Shown: piece by piece, positions 39,616-49,484 of the stretch | Position numbering within the stretch: position 1 is the stretch's first letter | Layout: every line of letters starts with the position of its first letter | Assembly (NCBI RefSeq): GCF_012935695.1 | Contig: NZ_CP052859.1 | Location: forward strand, 4,691,001-4,755,000 | Source of the DNA: Pseudomonas sp. ADAK18 | Lineage (GTDB): Bacteria; Pseudomonadota; Gammaproteobacteria; Pseudomonadales; Pseudomonadaceae | DNA length: 64,000 bases | Direction: 5' to 3' | Notes under the pieces: model-generated | What the model was told of the DNA's origin: nothing | Databases searched by the model: none | The model's input: the letters and a program-made list of their open reading frames with translations, nothing else | Program-made: the position numbers and the translations under genes

Positions 39616-41055
39616 TCAATTCCCCTTGTTCAGGCTGTCGCCGTGATCGGCGTCATGGCTGTCACCGGCCGCAGACATCGGACGAGCCGGTGTGCGTTTC
39701 CGGCCAGGGCCACCGTGGCTGACTTCCGCACCTTCATTGATGACAGGGCCTTTGCGCACCAGTCGCATCATGTAGCCCAAACCGGCGCCGAACAGCGCGA
39801 AGTACACCACCACAAACAACACCAACGTAATGCTCATCTGCGCGAAGCTGTGGTTGGAAGACGCATCCGCCGTGCGCATCAGCCCGTAGACCACCCACGG
39901 CTGACGACCGATTTCAGTGGTGAACCAACCGGCAAGGATCGCGATAAGGCCGGACGGTCCCATCCACAACGCCAGGTACAGGAACGGCCGCGAGGTGTAT
40001 AGCTTGTCGCCCTTGCGCAGCCAGAGGCTGAACAGGCCGGTGAATATCATCAGGAAGCCCAGGCCAACCATGACCCGGAATGACCAGAACACGATGGTCG
40101 AGTTGGGACGATCCTCAGGCGGGAACTCCTTGAGGGCCGGTACCTGTTTGTCCAGAGAGTGGGTCAGGATCAGACTGCCCAGGTAAGGAATCTCTACGGC
40201 GAATCTGGTCTTCTCGGCTTTCATATCCGGCCAGCCGAACAGGATCAGCGGCGTCGGTTCGTCACCGATATTTTCCCAGTGGCCTTCGATAGCGGCAATT
40301 TTCGCCGGCTGGTGCTTCAAGGTGTTGAGGCCGTGGAAGTCACCGATGACCGCCTGGATCGGCGCCACGATCAACGCCATCCACATCGCCATCGAGAGCA
40401 TGGTGCGAATCGCCGGGTTGTCCTTGCCCCGTAGCAGGTGCCAGGCCGCCGAGGAACCGACGAAGAACGCCGTGGCCACAAAGGCTGCGGTAGCCATGTG
40501 CATCAGGCGGTAAGGGAACGATGGGTTGAAGATCACCGCCAGCCAATCCACCGGGATCACTCGGCCATCAATGATTTCAAAACCCTGAGGCGTTTGCATC
40601 CAACTGTTGGAAGCGAGAATCCAGAAGGTCGAAATCAGTGTGCCGACGGCTACCATCACTGTGGCAAAGAAGTGCAGCTTGCGTCCGACCTTGTTCCAGC
40701 CAAACAGCATCACCCCCAGGAAACCGGCTTCGAGGAAGAAAGCCGTGAGTACTTCATAGGTCAGCAACGGGCCCGTGACGGCGCCGGCAAAGTCCGAGAA
40801 GCGGCTCCAGTTGGTGCCGAACTGATAGGCCATGACCAACCCGGACACCACACCCATGCCGAAGTTGACGGCAAAGATCTTCGACCAGAAATGGTAGAGG
40901 TCACGGTAGGTATCGTTGTGGGTCTTCAGCCACAAGCCTTCCAGCACCGCAAGGTAACTGGCCAGGCCGATGGTAATGGCCGGGAACAGGATGTGGAACG
41001 AGATGGTGAATGCGAACTGAATTCGGGCGAGATCTAGCGCCTCCAAACCGAACAT
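39616..41055 (-). CDS. cioA: Cyanide-insensitive terminal oxidase subunit I
   Basis: A 479-residue CydA-family subunit carrying the haems. The first haem-ligand His lies in ISFHILFPAITIGLASYL, and the GRQPW motif in TTEIGRQPWVVYGLMRTAD. The protein is shorter than E. coli CydA because the Q-loop is short, which places it in the cyanide-insensitive CIO class. GAGGAAGA precedes the ATG. In P. aeruginosa ANR represses cioAB at low oxygen; a perfect ANR-type box sits 160 bp upstream here. Confidence 0.95.
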   Translation of the reverse strand: MFGLEALDLARIQFAFTISFHILFPAITIGLASYLAVLEGLWLKTHNDTYRDLYHFWSKIFAVNFGMGVVSGLVMAYQFGTNWSRFSDFAGAVTGPLLTYEVLTAFFLEAGFLGVMLFGWNKVGRKLHFFATVMVAVGTLISTFWILASNSWMQTPQGFEIIDGRVIPVDWLAVIFNPSFPYRLMHMATAAFVATAFFVGSSAAWHLLRGKDNPAIRTMLSMAMWMALIVAPIQAVIGDFHGLNTLKHQPAKIAAIEGHWENIGDEPTPLILFGWPDMKAEKTRFAVEIPYLGSLILTHSLDKQVPALKEFPPEDRPNSTIVFWSFRVMVGLGFLMIFTGLFSLWLRKGDKLYTSRPFLYLALWMGPSGLIAILAGWFTTEIGRQPWVVYGLMRTADASSNHSFAQMSITLVLFVVVYFALFGAGLGYMMRLVRKGPVINEGAEVSHGGPGRKRTPARPMSAAGDSHDADHGDSLNKGN

Positions 41056-41214
41056 AAGTCTTCCTCTGTCAGGTAATACCGAATGCCGGCTGCCAGCTCA
41101 GCATCCACTGGCCCCACGGATATGGAGTGTGGCGAATTCAAATTCGTTTCTTTTTTTAACCAGCCACGCAGGGAGTCTGGCCTTGCGGCCGCCAGACCAA
41201 TCCCCGTAAAGGTT

Positions 41215-41228
41215 TTGATCTGGATCAA
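41215..41228. promoter_or_regulatory. Perfect ANR/FNR box upstream of cioA
   Basis: TTGATCTGGATCAA matches TTGAT-N4-ATCAA exactly. It is 160 bp upstream of cioA and 157 bp upstream of the divergent MFS gene. The rest of the 329-bp gap shows nothing else certain. Confidence 0.7.
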
Positions 41229-41384
41229 GCATTGCTGAAAGAGTAGTCCCATTTTCGGCATTGGCCTGTGTGGTCTTTTGCCGCGTGACAGGTTGCCTCA
41301 GCTCGAGGCTTTGGGATTACCGCAACTATTGGTTACAACTTGGTGATAACCTCGCTTTTCCCCCGAGCCAGACCTGTCTCCCTC

Positions 41385-42608
41385 ATGCCCAGTGAACCCG
41401 CGCTGCTATTACGCCATCACCGCCCTTTCATCGCGTTCTGGCTGGCGCGAATCTTCACCGCCAGCGGCTTCCAGATGCTTACCGTGGCCATCGGCTGGAA
41501 CCTCTACCAGCTCACCGGCAACGTGCTCGACCTGGGATTGGTGGGCCTGGTGGAGTTCGCGCCTCGGGTCTTGTTCATGCTCCACACCGGTCATGTGGCC
41601 GATCGCTATGAACGGCGCAAGGTCGCGGCCATCTGCCAGACGCTGCAAGCGCTGATCGCGCTCGCGCTGGCCATCGGCGGCCTGACCGGCAACGTCACCC
41701 GCGAGCTGATCTTTATCCTCGCCTTCCTGCTGGGGGCGGCCCGCTCCTTTGAAATGCCCACTACCCAGGCGCTGCTACCCAGCATCGTACCCAGCGGGCT
41801 ATTTCCCCGCGCCGTGGCCTCGTCACAAGCTGCTCAACAATTGGCGACCATCGTTGCCCCTGCCTTGGGCGGCCTGCTCTATGCCTTCGGCAGTGTGTGG
41901 GTGTATGGCCCGACAGTGCTGCTGTACCTGATCGCCTGCGTGCTGACCCTGAACCTCCCCGCTCGACAAACACCGCTGAACAAAGCCCCCGCGACCATGG
42001 ACTCACTGCTGGCCGGGATTCGCTTTATCCGCAGTCGACAGGACATCCTCGGGGCGATTTCCCTGGACCTGTTCGCAGTGCTGTTAGGCGGCGCCACAGC
42101 GTTGCTGCCCGTGTTCGCCAAGGACATTCTGCTGACCGGTCCCTGGGGCTTGGGGCTGCTGCGTTCGGCGCCGGCGGTGGGCGCGTTGTTAATGTCGTTG
42201 TGGCTCGCGCGGTTTGCCGTGGAGCGCAAGGTCGGGCGGATCATGTTCACCGCCGTCGGTGTGTTCGGCGTGGCGACCATTGCCTTCGGCCTGTCCACCT
42301 CGTTCTGGTTTTCCCTGGCGGTACTGGTGGTGTTGGGCGCCGCAGACATGATCAGCATGGTGATCCGGGCGTCCTTCGTGCAGTTGGAAACACCCGATGA
42401 GATGCGTGGCCGGGTCAGCGCAGTCAACGGGCTGTTTATCGGGGCGTCGAATCAGTTGGGCGAGTTTGAATCGGGGATCACCGCCCATTGGTTCGGCACG
42501 GTACCGGCGGTGGTAATGGGCGGGATCGGCACGCTGGTGGTAACCGGGGTCTGGATCAAACTGTTCCCGACACTGGCCAACCGCGACCGTATGCATGAGC
42601 CGGTGTAG
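41385..42608 (+). CDS. MFS transporter (EntS-type DHA3 family)
   Basis: A 407-residue major facilitator with about 12 hydrophobic segments. The opening HHRPFIAFWLARIFTASGFQMLTVAIGWNLYQLTGN and the A-motif-like GHVADRYERRKVAAICQ place it with DHA3 (EntS/YfmO-like) exporters. The substrate is unknown. ATG 41385 (MPSEPALLLRHH) is preferred over an in-frame TTG at 41340. It diverges from cioAB and ends at a REPIN. Confidence 0.85.
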   Translation: MPSEPALLLRHHRPFIAFWLARIFTASGFQMLTVAIGWNLYQLTGNVLDLGLVGLVEFAPRVLFMLHTGHVADRYERRKVAAICQTLQALIALALAIGGLTGNVTRELIFILAFLLGAARSFEMPTTQALLPSIVPSGLFPRAVASSQAAQQLATIVAPALGGLLYAFGSVWVYGPTVLLYLIACVLTLNLPARQTPLNKAPATMDSLLAGIRFIRSRQDILGAISLDLFAVLLGGATALLPVFAKDILLTGPWGLGLLRSAPAVGALLMSLWLARFAVERKVGRIMFTAVGVFGVATIAFGLSTSFWFSLAVLVVLGAADMISMVIRASFVQLETPDEMRGRVSAVNGLFIGASNQLGEFESGITAHWFGTVPAVVMGGIGTLVVTGVWIKLFPTLANRDRMHEPV

Positions 42609-42694
42609 CCGCTGCCGAGGCACGAGGCTGCGATGCGTGTCCGCAGGACCGCCCTAGGGGCCGCTTCGCAGCCTCATTCTTCGGCAGCGGCTAC
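42604..42694. repeat. REPIN of a third class (GTAGCCGCTGCCGAGG)
   Basis: GTAGCCGCTGCCGAGGCACG from 42604 and the inverse TCGGCAGCGGCTAC ending at 42694, with a nested GAGGCTGCGA/TCGCAGCCTC pair. It lies between convergent genes and overlaps the MFS stop region. Confidence 0.88.
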
Positions 42695-42697
42695 GGA

Positions 42698-43144
42698 TCA
42701 GCGGATGGACAACCTGGCCACCAGAGTATTCTGCGGCGGGTTGATCGAGCTGTTACTGAACTGAAAAGTGCCACCGGCTTGCAGGTTCAGGTCAAAGCGG
42801 TAGATGTAACCCATCAGCACACCCGCGCCGTTGCAGGCCTCGCTAATCGTACCCACCTGGCACACCGCCGTACGAGTGCCCGACAGTTCGGCACCATCAA
42901 GAGAAGCGTGGGGATTATTGCCCAGGCCGACCTCCATCACATACACCTGGGTCGGGCCACGATGGGCGCACATCTGGGTAACGGTGGAACGTTCGGGAAT
43001 AGCTTCGGTGCAATTGGCCGACTCGACCTTAAATACCCGTACCTCGCTCAACGCCGGTGCGGCCGCGCTCCAGGCCGGTGCAGCAGCCAACCACAAGCCC
43101 ACACAACCGAGCAGACTCAAGCTCAAGGCAATGGTTTTTTTCAT
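42698..43144 (-). CDS. Small secreted protein, DUF4879/YolA-like
   Basis: From the ATG at 43144 the product is 148 residues with a signal peptide (MKKTIALSLSLLGCVGLWLA to PAWSA). The mature part is disulphide-competent (Cys in ESANCTEA, TQMCAHRG, TAVCQVG, SEACNG) and ends GGTFQFSNSSINPPQNTLVARLSIR, a pattern resembling DUF4879 (YolA-like) secreted proteins. The family link rests on recall and is moderate. Function is unknown. A longer frame upstream lacks a start with a site; GGGGAG lies about 12 bp before this ATG. Confidence 0.7.
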   Translation of the reverse strand: MKKTIALSLSLLGCVGLWLAAAPAWSAAAPALSEVRVFKVESANCTEAIPERSTVTQMCAHRGPTQVYVMEVGLGNNPHASLDGAELSGTRTAVCQVGTISEACNGAGVLMGYIYRFDLNLQAGGTFQFSNSSINPPQNTLVARLSIR

Positions 43145-43353
43145 GCTGTTGATAACTCCCCACAAAACGTCGGCAAAGTATGACTCAAGCCTTCGCCAAC
43201 CAGAACTATACTCGACAGCCACTAAGCCCCAGCTGCTGGTATGATGCGCCGCTTTTTCCGAACCTCTGCGAAAATGCACGGCGCTTGGCGCAGTTTGTGC
43301 TTTGACTTAGAGGTCAACAATTCACGGCGCCGAATGCGCCACAGGGAGCAGAA

Positions 43354-44649
43354 ATGCTGGAAAAGCTGTTTCAACTCAAAGCACACAACACTAACGTGCG
43401 CACCGAGATTCTCGCTGGCATCACGACCTTCCTGGCCATGGCCTACATCCTGTTCGTCAACCCGAGCATTCTCGGTGAAACCGGCATGGACAAGGGCGCT
43501 GTGTTTGTCGCCACCTGTCTGGCGGCGGCCATCGGCTCCACCGTGATGGGCTTGATCGCCAACTACCCGATTGCGTTGGCACCGGGCATGGGCCTGAACG
43601 CCTTCTTTACCTATACCGTGGTCCTGCACATGGGCCATACCTGGCAAGTGGCGCTGGGCGCGGTATTCATCTCCGCGGTGCTGTTCTTCCTGTTGTCGAT
43701 CTTCCGCATCCGCGAATGGATCATCAACAGCATCCCGCTGCCCCTGCGCTCAGCAATTGCCGCCGGTATCGGCCTGTTCCTGGCGCTGATCGCCCTGCAC
43801 AACGCCGGCATCGTGGTCAGCAACCCGGCTACCATGGTTGGCTTGGGCGACCTGAAGCAACCGGCACCGATCCTCGCCACCCTTGGTTTCGCGCTGATCG
43901 TGGCGCTGGAAGCCCTGAAAGTGCGTGGCGCGGTGTTGATCGGCATCCTCGTGGTCACCATCGCTTCCATCGCCTTGGGTTTCACCCCGTTCGGCGGCGT
44001 GATGTCGATGCCACCTTCCCTGGCACCGACCTTCCTGCAACTGGACATCAAGGGCGCCCTGGACATCGGTCTGGTGAGCGTGATCTTCGCCTTCCTGTTC
44101 GTCGACCTGTTCGACAACTCCGGCACCCTGATCGGCGTCGCCAAGCGCGCCGGCCTGATGGGCAAGGATGGCCACATGCCGAAAATGGGCCGCGCACTGA
44201 TCGCCGACAGCACCGCCGCCATGGCCGGTTCCCTTCTGGGCACCTCGACCACCACCAGCTACATCGAATCCGCAGCCGGCGTCAGTGCCGGTGGCCGTAC
44301 CGGCTTGACCGCCGTAGTGGTTGCGATCCTGTTCCTGCTGGCGCTGTTCTTCTCGCCACTGGCTGCCAGCGTCCCGGCCTTCGCCACCGCACCGGCGTTG
44401 CTGTTTGTTGCCGTGCTGATGACCTCGGGCCTGGCGGAAATCGACTGGGACGACATCACCGTCGCCGCCCCGGTGGTCATCACCGCCCTGGCAATGCCCT
44501 TCACCTATTCCATCGCCAACGGCATTGCCTTCGGTTTCATCGCCTGGACCGCCATCAAGCTGCTCTCGGGCCGCTACCGTGAGCTGAACCCGGCGCTGGT
44601 GATTCTGTCGATTCTGTTTGTGATCAAGCTGGGCTGGTTCAACGCATGA
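43354..44649 (+). CDS. NCS2 purine permease (hypoxanthine/guanine/adenine type)
   Basis: A 431-residue AzgA/PbuG-type permease with about 12 helices: [48 protein letters not shown], and the signature [20 protein letters not shown] with the second half [21 protein letters not shown]. It should import purine bases by proton symport; the specific base cannot be told. GGGAGCAGAA precedes the ATG. Its stop overlaps the trmA start by 4 nt (ATGA). Confidence 0.92.
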   Translation: MLEKLFQLKAHNTNVRTEILAGITTFLAMAYILFVNPSILGETGMDKGAVFVATCLAAAIGSTVMGLIANYPIALAPGMGLNAFFTYTVVLHMGHTWQVALGAVFISAVLFFLLSIFRIREWIINSIPLPLRSAIAAGIGLFLALIALHNAGIVVSNPATMVGLGDLKQPAPILATLGFALIVALEALKVRGAVLIGILVVTIASIALGFTPFGGVMSMPPSLAPTFLQLDIKGALDIGLVSVIFAFLFVDLFDNSGTLIGVAKRAGLMGKDGHMPKMGRALIADSTAAMAGSLLGTSTTTSYIESAAGVSAGGRTGLTAVVVAILFLLALFFSPLAASVPAFATAPALLFVAVLMTSGLAEIDWDDITVAAPVVITALAMPFTYSIANGIAFGFIAWTAIKLLSGRYRELNPALVILSILFVIKLGWFNA

Positions 44650-45725
44650 CTTTTGACGCCGCAAACTACACCGTCCAACTGGAAGAAAAGGTCACGCGCT
44701 TGCGTGACCTGCTGGCGCCTTTTGACGCGCCCCAGCCGCAAGTCTTCGATTCGCCACTGCAGAACTTCCGCCTGCGGGCCGAGTTCCGCCTGTGGCGCGA
44801 AGAGGGTCAGCGCCACTACGCGATGTTCTCCCAGGACGACAAGCGCACACCGATCCTCATCGAGGAGTTCCCCATCGCCAGCCTGCGCATCAACCAGTTG
44901 ATGCCGCAGCTCAAGGCCGCCTGGCAAGCCAGCGCCGCCCTGAGCCACAAGCTGTTCCAGGTGGAGTTCCTGACCACCTTGGCGGGCGATGCGATGATCA
45001 CCCTGTGCTACCACCGTCCGCTGGACGAGCATTGGCACACGGCAGCAAACAAGCTGGCAGCCGACCTGAACGTCAGCATCATCGGACGCTCAAAGGGCAA
45101 ACGCGATGTGATCGGCCGCGACTATGTAGTTGAAAAGCTCGACGTTGGCGGTCGCACCTTCAGCTATCGCCAGCCGGAAGGCGCCTTCACCCAGCCCAAC
45201 GGCACGGTGAACCAGAAGATGCTCAACTGGGCGTATGAAGCCTTGGGCGATTGCCCCGACGACTTGCTGGAACTGTATTGCGGCAACGGCAACTTCACCC
45301 TGCCCCTGGCAACTCGCGTGCGCAAAGTGCTGGCCACCGAGATCAGCAAAACCTCGGTCAATGCTGCCCTGAGTAATCTCGATGAAAACGCTGTGGATAA
45401 CGTCACCCTGGTGCGTTTATCCGCCGAAGAACTGACCGAAGCCCTGAACGAAGTACGGCCGTTCCGCCGTCTGCACGGCGTTGACCTCAAGAGCTACGAG
45501 TTCGGCAGCGTGTTCGTCGACCCGCCGCGTGCCGGGATGGACCCGGACACCTGCGAGTTGACCCGGCGTTTCGACAACATCCTGTACATCTCCTGCAACC
45601 CGGAGACGTTGGCAGCGAATATCGCGCAGTTGCATGACACCCATCGCATCACGCGTTGCGCCTTGTTTGACCAGTTCCCGTGGACCCACCACATGGAATC
45701 AGGTGTGTTGTTGACCCGGCGGTAA
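44646..45725 (+). CDS. trmA: tRNA (uracil-5-)-methyltransferase TrmA
   Basis: TrmA makes T54 (m5U54) in tRNA. The 359-residue product shows the SAM motif [16 protein letters not shown], the catalytic-fold DPPRAGMD and the nucleophile Cys in [13 protein letters not shown], all as in E. coli TrmA. It lacks the FeS cluster Cys of RumA. The start overlaps the purine permease stop (ATGA), implying translational coupling, which is unusual company for this gene. A terminator follows. Confidence 0.96.
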   Translation: MTFDAANYTVQLEEKVTRLRDLLAPFDAPQPQVFDSPLQNFRLRAEFRLWREEGQRHYAMFSQDDKRTPILIEEFPIASLRINQLMPQLKAAWQASAALSHKLFQVEFLTTLAGDAMITLCYHRPLDEHWHTAANKLAADLNVSIIGRSKGKRDVIGRDYVVEKLDVGGRTFSYRQPEGAFTQPNGTVNQKMLNWAYEALGDCPDDLLELYCGNGNFTLPLATRVRKVLATEISKTSVNAALSNLDENAVDNVTLVRLSAEELTEALNEVRPFRRLHGVDLKSYEFGSVFVDPPRAGMDPDTCELTRRFDNILYISCNPETLAANIAQLHDTHRITRCALFDQFPWTHHMESGVLLTRR

Positions 45726-45741
45726 ACGCTCAAGTGCCACA

Positions 45742-45773
45742 CAAAAAAGCCGCCCTTGAGACGGCTTTTTTGT
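45742..45773. terminator. Bidirectional terminator of trmA and hasA
   Basis: AAAAAAGCCG and CGGCTTTTTT flank CCCTTGAGA with T-runs on both strands. It closes trmA on the plus strand and the has cluster on the minus strand. Confidence 0.88.
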
Positions 45774-45851
45774 GGGTGTCTTTATTGTGCCGGGTCAGCC
45801 TTGCGTGGCCATCAGGCTGACAAACATGTCCATCAACATGGCACAGCCCAG

Positions 45852-46472
45852 TCAGGCCGCAAATGCCCAGTCCTGCGCAACATTCTGTGCGCCCACCAAA
45901 GCCACAGCACCCGCGTCTGGAGTCGCGTGACCCAGACCGGCTGCAGCCAGTTGGTCGAAGGTCGATGCAGTGGACAGGCCGAAGTCGTCCAGCAGGTTAT
46001 TGAGCACGGTTTCCAGGGCGCTGGTGTTGCCCTGCATCAGGTTGAAGATCACATCCTGCACGCTGTTGCCAACGCGGCCAGCACCTTCGGCAGTGGACAG
46101 GTCCAGACCGTTGAAGGCCACCTTGTAATCGCTGAGGTTGAAATCACTGCCATTGCCGCCGCTCAGGTTGGTGCCCAGTTCGACGTTGTCCAGTGTGCCC
46201 CACAGGTAGTGGTTCAGGTTGCTGCCGGCAGGCAACGACGGGTTGTACATATAGTGCAGGCCTTGGCTGGTGTTGCTGTCGGCAATGAATGCGTAATCGG
46301 AGTTGTTGGCCCCGTGAGTCGAATACTGGTCACCGCTGAACGTGCCGTTGCTGAAGCCGCCCGTGTTGCCTTGGCCGTGGCCGGCCGTCTGGAAGCCCGT
46401 TGTCCAGCTGGTCAGGTAATCCGACACCGAAATAGAACCGAGAGCCGACTGGTAATTAACAGAAATAGTCAT
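45852..46472 (-). CDS. hasA: Haemophore HasA
   Basis: A 206-residue secreted haemophore that takes haem from haemoglobin and passes it to HasR. The product from the ATG at 46472 opens MTISVNYQSALGSISVSDYL. It carries the two haem-ligand positions seen in HasA: a His in TAGHGQGN (about residue 33) and a Tyr in LHYMYNP (about 76). The C-terminal half (ETVLNNLLDDFGLSTASTFDQLA) and the terminal DWAFAA match the uncleaved C-terminal export signal of type I substrates. GAGG lies upstream; a GTG at 46475 is the alternative. No hasDEF follows. Confidence 0.93.
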   Translation of the reverse strand: MTISVNYQSALGSISVSDYLTSWTTGFQTAGHGQGNTGGFSNGTFSGDQYSTHGANNSDYAFIADSNTSQGLHYMYNPSLPAGSNLNHYLWGTLDNVELGTNLSGGNGSDFNLSDYKVAFNGLDLSTAEGAGRVGNSVQDVIFNLMQGNTSALETVLNNLLDDFGLSTASTFDQLAAAGLGHATPDAGAVALVGAQNVAQDWAFAA

Positions 46473-46526
46473 CACTGAACCTCGTTATAAACAACGCTAT
46501 TGATCAGCACGCACGTGGGGCGCACT

Positions 46527-46548
46527 TTTTGCCCACCCTTGGGCAAAA
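46527..46548 (-). promoter_or_regulatory. hasR-hasA intergenic stem-loop
   Basis: TTTTGCCC and GGGCAAAA form a perfect 8-bp stem with a 6-base loop, 54 bp upstream of hasA. There is no clear T-run after it on the minus strand, so an mRNA stability or processing signal is likelier than a terminator. Confidence 0.55.
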
Positions 46549-46573
46549 CCGGTTCGATCAAGCAACTGCCCGA

Positions 46574-49330
46574 TCAAAATTTGTATTCGAGCATCCCGCT
46601 CAATGTGCGACCGCGGGCCAGGCTCAGGTTATTGGCATCGCCCATGGCGACGAAATAGGCTTCATCGGTGGCGTTTTCCAGGGCCAGGGCGATGTTCAAT
46701 TGGTCGGTCATCCAGTAGCTGGCGTACAGGTCGTAGACGGTGTATTTGGGCCACGTCGCCTGGTCGATGAACTGGTAACCCTGGCTGTTCAGGTTTTCAC
46801 CGTTGCCCGAGCTGTAGCGCACGCGCATCCCGGTATCCAGGCGCTTGTCAAGGAACCGCGCACCCACGGTCAGCGAGCCGCGATCAGCGGGCATGTAGGT
46901 GGCGTTGCCCATGATCCGGCCACAACTTTCCTTGGCGTTGGCCACCGAGTCATCCAGCACTTCATAGGTGGTGACCGGCCTGATACCGATGCGGCCGTTG
47001 GGCAATGTATAGCGTTCAAGCCGGGTGGTGCTCGGGCCGTTTTTCTTGGCGCCACCCAGGTAATAATTCTTTGAGCAGAAGTCATTGCTGCCGATCATAT
47101 GGGTGTAACTCAGGTTGGTATAAGCGCGCCCCATGTCGTAGTTGAGCTGGTATTCCACGCCTTTGAACCGGGTGTCGTTGAGGTTGTTGGTGTACGCCAT
47201 GATCCCGGTGTAACCGCCCGAGTTGGTGTCCGGCAGACTCACGCTGGTGTTGAGGAAGGAAAAGTTTTCGATCTTGGTATCAAAGTACGCCACCTTGATG
47301 CCCAGTCGGTCGTTATTGAAAAACAACGATTCCTTGAACACGTTCAGGCCCACTTCCCAATCGCGGGATTCCTCGGGCTTGAGGTAGGGGTTGGGAAATA
47401 CCCGCTCGCCTGCACCACCGCCATGAGGGCGGCCACTCATGAAGGTCTCAGTGACCGCTGGTGGTCGCCAGCCCTTTCCCCAGCGGGTATAGAGCTGCAA
47501 CCAGTCGACCCCGGGCTTGATGCCGATGCCAAACGTGGGGAAAAACCGTCCTTCCTCACGGTCGATATCAAAGATGTCTTCGACCCGCTTGGCGCCCACT
47601 GTGCTGGAGTAGAAACGGTCGCGCCTGTAGAGGGTCATGCCGGTGACGCCTTCCAGCCGATAGCGGTCGTAGCGCAGGCCCGCGTCCAGGGTCAGCCAGT
47701 CGTCGTACTCGTATTGCAGGTTATTGAACAGGCTGGCGATGGTGCGTTTGCCCGCCGGATCGACGCCGGCGGCATAGGGCAATGAGCCAGAGCTGGTGGT
47801 GTTTTTGGATTCGACCTTGTTGGTGCGCGGTTTGAATGTGTCCTGGTACATCTCCAGGCCGTAGTTCCAGCTCAAATGGCCAAAACGCTCCAGGTCGAAT
47901 CGTGAGGTGTTGTCAGCTTGCAGGCCCCAGGTGTCGGTCTGGAAATGGTCGGTATAGCCCGGGGTGTAGTTGCCGGAACTGAGGGACGCAGTATTCGGCG
48001 AATTGGCCCGATCCAGTTGCGTGCTGACATAGTAGGCCTTGGCCTTGAAATCGATCAGCGGGTTGTCCGGGCTGTAGCTGTAATCCAGTGCGACGTTTTT
48101 TGCGTTGAGGTTATTTTTGCTGTTACGCAGGTAATACGTGCTCTGCAAATCGTCGGCGATATAGCCCCAGGCATCATTGCTGTCGCTGTCGTTTTCCAGG
48201 TAGCTCAGTTGCACCCGTTGATCGTTGGGCAGGTTGAGGCCGAACTTGGCGATCTGCGATCGGGTCACGCTGCCCGTGTCACCGACTTCGCTATTGAGCC
48301 AATCCTTGAACGCCTCGGGTGCATACTTCTTGGCCCGCAGGTTGCTGCCCAGGTTGTCGGCGTTGTGAGTGCCACCCCGGTAATTGCCAAAGTGTCGCTC
48401 GCTGTAACCCAGCAAGACGTCACCACGCTCATCGCCAAAAGCGAACACACCGCTGCCGTTGAAGTTCGTGCCATTACCCATTTCACCCATACCGTTGCCG
48501 GCACGAATACGCCCGCCGTACTCCTTGCCATCGGTGAGAAACTCGCTGGCATCCAGGGTCTTGAAGGTGGCGATCCCGCCGAGCACCGCCGCACCGCCCA
48601 TGCCCGATTGACTGCCTTTGTCGATCTCCACACTGGAGACAAATTCCGGGTCGATCAGCATCGTGCCATTGCGTTGCTGGTGGCCGTTGACGTTGAAGTT
48701 CTGGCGCATGCCGTCGATGTTCATGTTGACCCGACCGTAGTCCTGCACCCCGCGAATGTTCACGGACAGGCCCGGGTCGCGCTGATTGACGGCGGTGTAG
48801 ACGCCAGCGGTTTCTTCCAACATGTCGGCGGCGTGCCGGGGTGGACGTTTGTCGATCTGATCGCGGGTGATCACGGCGACGGAACGCGGTGTCTGGTACA
48901 CCCAATCGCTGGCCTGCCCCTCGTTGTGGCCGGTGATGGTGGTGGTACCCAGGGCCATCGCACCATCATGCTCGGCACTGACGCGACTCAAGGTGACCCG
49001 GCGCTCACCGGTAAACCGGTATTCAACAGGCGCGCTGCCCAACAAACGGGCCAAGCCTTCCTGCGCGCTGTAACGGCCCTTGAGCGCGGAGCTCTGCAGA
49101 CCGTGAAGGCGTGCGCTGTCGAACAACACTTGCAAACCGGCCTGGTCAGCGAAGGACAGCACCGCACTGCCCAGAGATTGAGCGGGGACGTCGAACATCA
49201 GCTTGGCAGGCCGCGAAACAGCCGATTGTGGGTCGGAGGCATACGCCTGACCCGCCGTGACAAACAGCCCCAAGTGAATGGCGAGGGCCACCCGGCTACC
49301 GGCGGTGCGCCCCTTGGTGATTGCAGACAT
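46574..49330 (-). CDS. hasR: TonB-dependent haemophore/haem receptor HasR
   Basis: A 918-residue outer-membrane receptor. After a signal peptide (about 1-30, VALAIHLGLFVTAGQAYA) comes an STN signalling domain (about 40-115, FDVPAQSLGSAVLSFADQAG to RLLGSAPVEYRF), then a plug (AVITRDQIDKRPPRHAADMLE to NVNGHQQRNGTMLIDPEFV) and a 22-stranded barrel with FRAP/NPNL-like blocks (FPNPYLKPEESRDWEVGL). The STN domain allows cell-surface signalling to HasS. The start at 49330 has GGGATAAC upstream. A Fur box lies at 49359-49375. Confidence 0.92.
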   Translation of the reverse strand: MSAITKGRTAGSRVALAIHLGLFVTAGQAYASDPQSAVSRPAKLMFDVPAQSLGSAVLSFADQAGLQVLFDSARLHGLQSSALKGRYSAQEGLARLLGSAPVEYRFTGERRVTLSRVSAEHDGAMALGTTTITGHNEGQASDWVYQTPRSVAVITRDQIDKRPPRHAADMLEETAGVYTAVNQRDPGLSVNIRGVQDYGRVNMNIDGMRQNFNVNGHQQRNGTMLIDPEFVSSVEIDKGSQSGMGGAAVLGGIATFKTLDASEFLTDGKEYGGRIRAGNGMGEMGNGTNFNGSGVFAFGDERGDVLLGYSERHFGNYRGGTHNADNLGSNLRAKKYAPEAFKDWLNSEVGDTGSVTRSQIAKFGLNLPNDQRVQLSYLENDSDSNDAWGYIADDLQSTYYLRNSKNNLNAKNVALDYSYSPDNPLIDFKAKAYYVSTQLDRANSPNTASLSSGNYTPGYTDHFQTDTWGLQADNTSRFDLERFGHLSWNYGLEMYQDTFKPRTNKVESKNTTSSGSLPYAAGVDPAGKRTIASLFNNLQYEYDDWLTLDAGLRYDRYRLEGVTGMTLYRRDRFYSSTVGAKRVEDIFDIDREEGRFFPTFGIGIKPGVDWLQLYTRWGKGWRPPAVTETFMSGRPHGGGAGERVFPNPYLKPEESRDWEVGLNVFKESLFFNNDRLGIKVAYFDTKIENFSFLNTSVSLPDTNSGGYTGIMAYTNNLNDTRFKGVEYQLNYDMGRAYTNLSYTHMIGSNDFCSKNYYLGGAKKNGPSTTRLERYTLPNGRIGIRPVTTYEVLDDSVANAKESCGRIMGNATYMPADRGSLTVGARFLDKRLDTGMRVRYSSGNGENLNSQGYQFIDQATWPKYTVYDLYASYWMTDQLNIALALENATDEAYFVAMGDANNLSLARGRTLSGMLEYKF

Positions 49331-49358
49331 CTTCGTTATCCCTTCGCAGATCGCTTTT

Positions 49359-49375
49359 ATGCGAATACTTCTCAA
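49359..49375 (-). promoter_or_regulatory. Fur box upstream of hasR
   Basis: ATGCGAATACTTCTCAA matches the Fur palindrome ATGAGAATnATTCTCAT at all but three positions. It lies 29-45 bp upstream of the hasR start. Confidence 0.6.
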
Positions 49376-49484
49376 CTAGAAAGACGTATCGGGCGGAGGA
49401 AGTCAGTAAGCATTTACGAAGTTTATTTTTGGCTGGCGATAAACCACCCGAGCGAGGCTCGGCTGGACTGCGAATTGAACGTCA

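Noticed and set aside
41034..41261. 75-codon frame before cioA on the minus strand
   Set aside because: It overlaps the cioA start and ANR-box region, has no ribosome-binding site and no similarity I recognise.
45774..45851. Possible remnant of hasD after hasA
   Set aside because: The short frame MLMDMFVSLMATQG there does not resemble any ABC exporter segment; too short to call a pseudogene.
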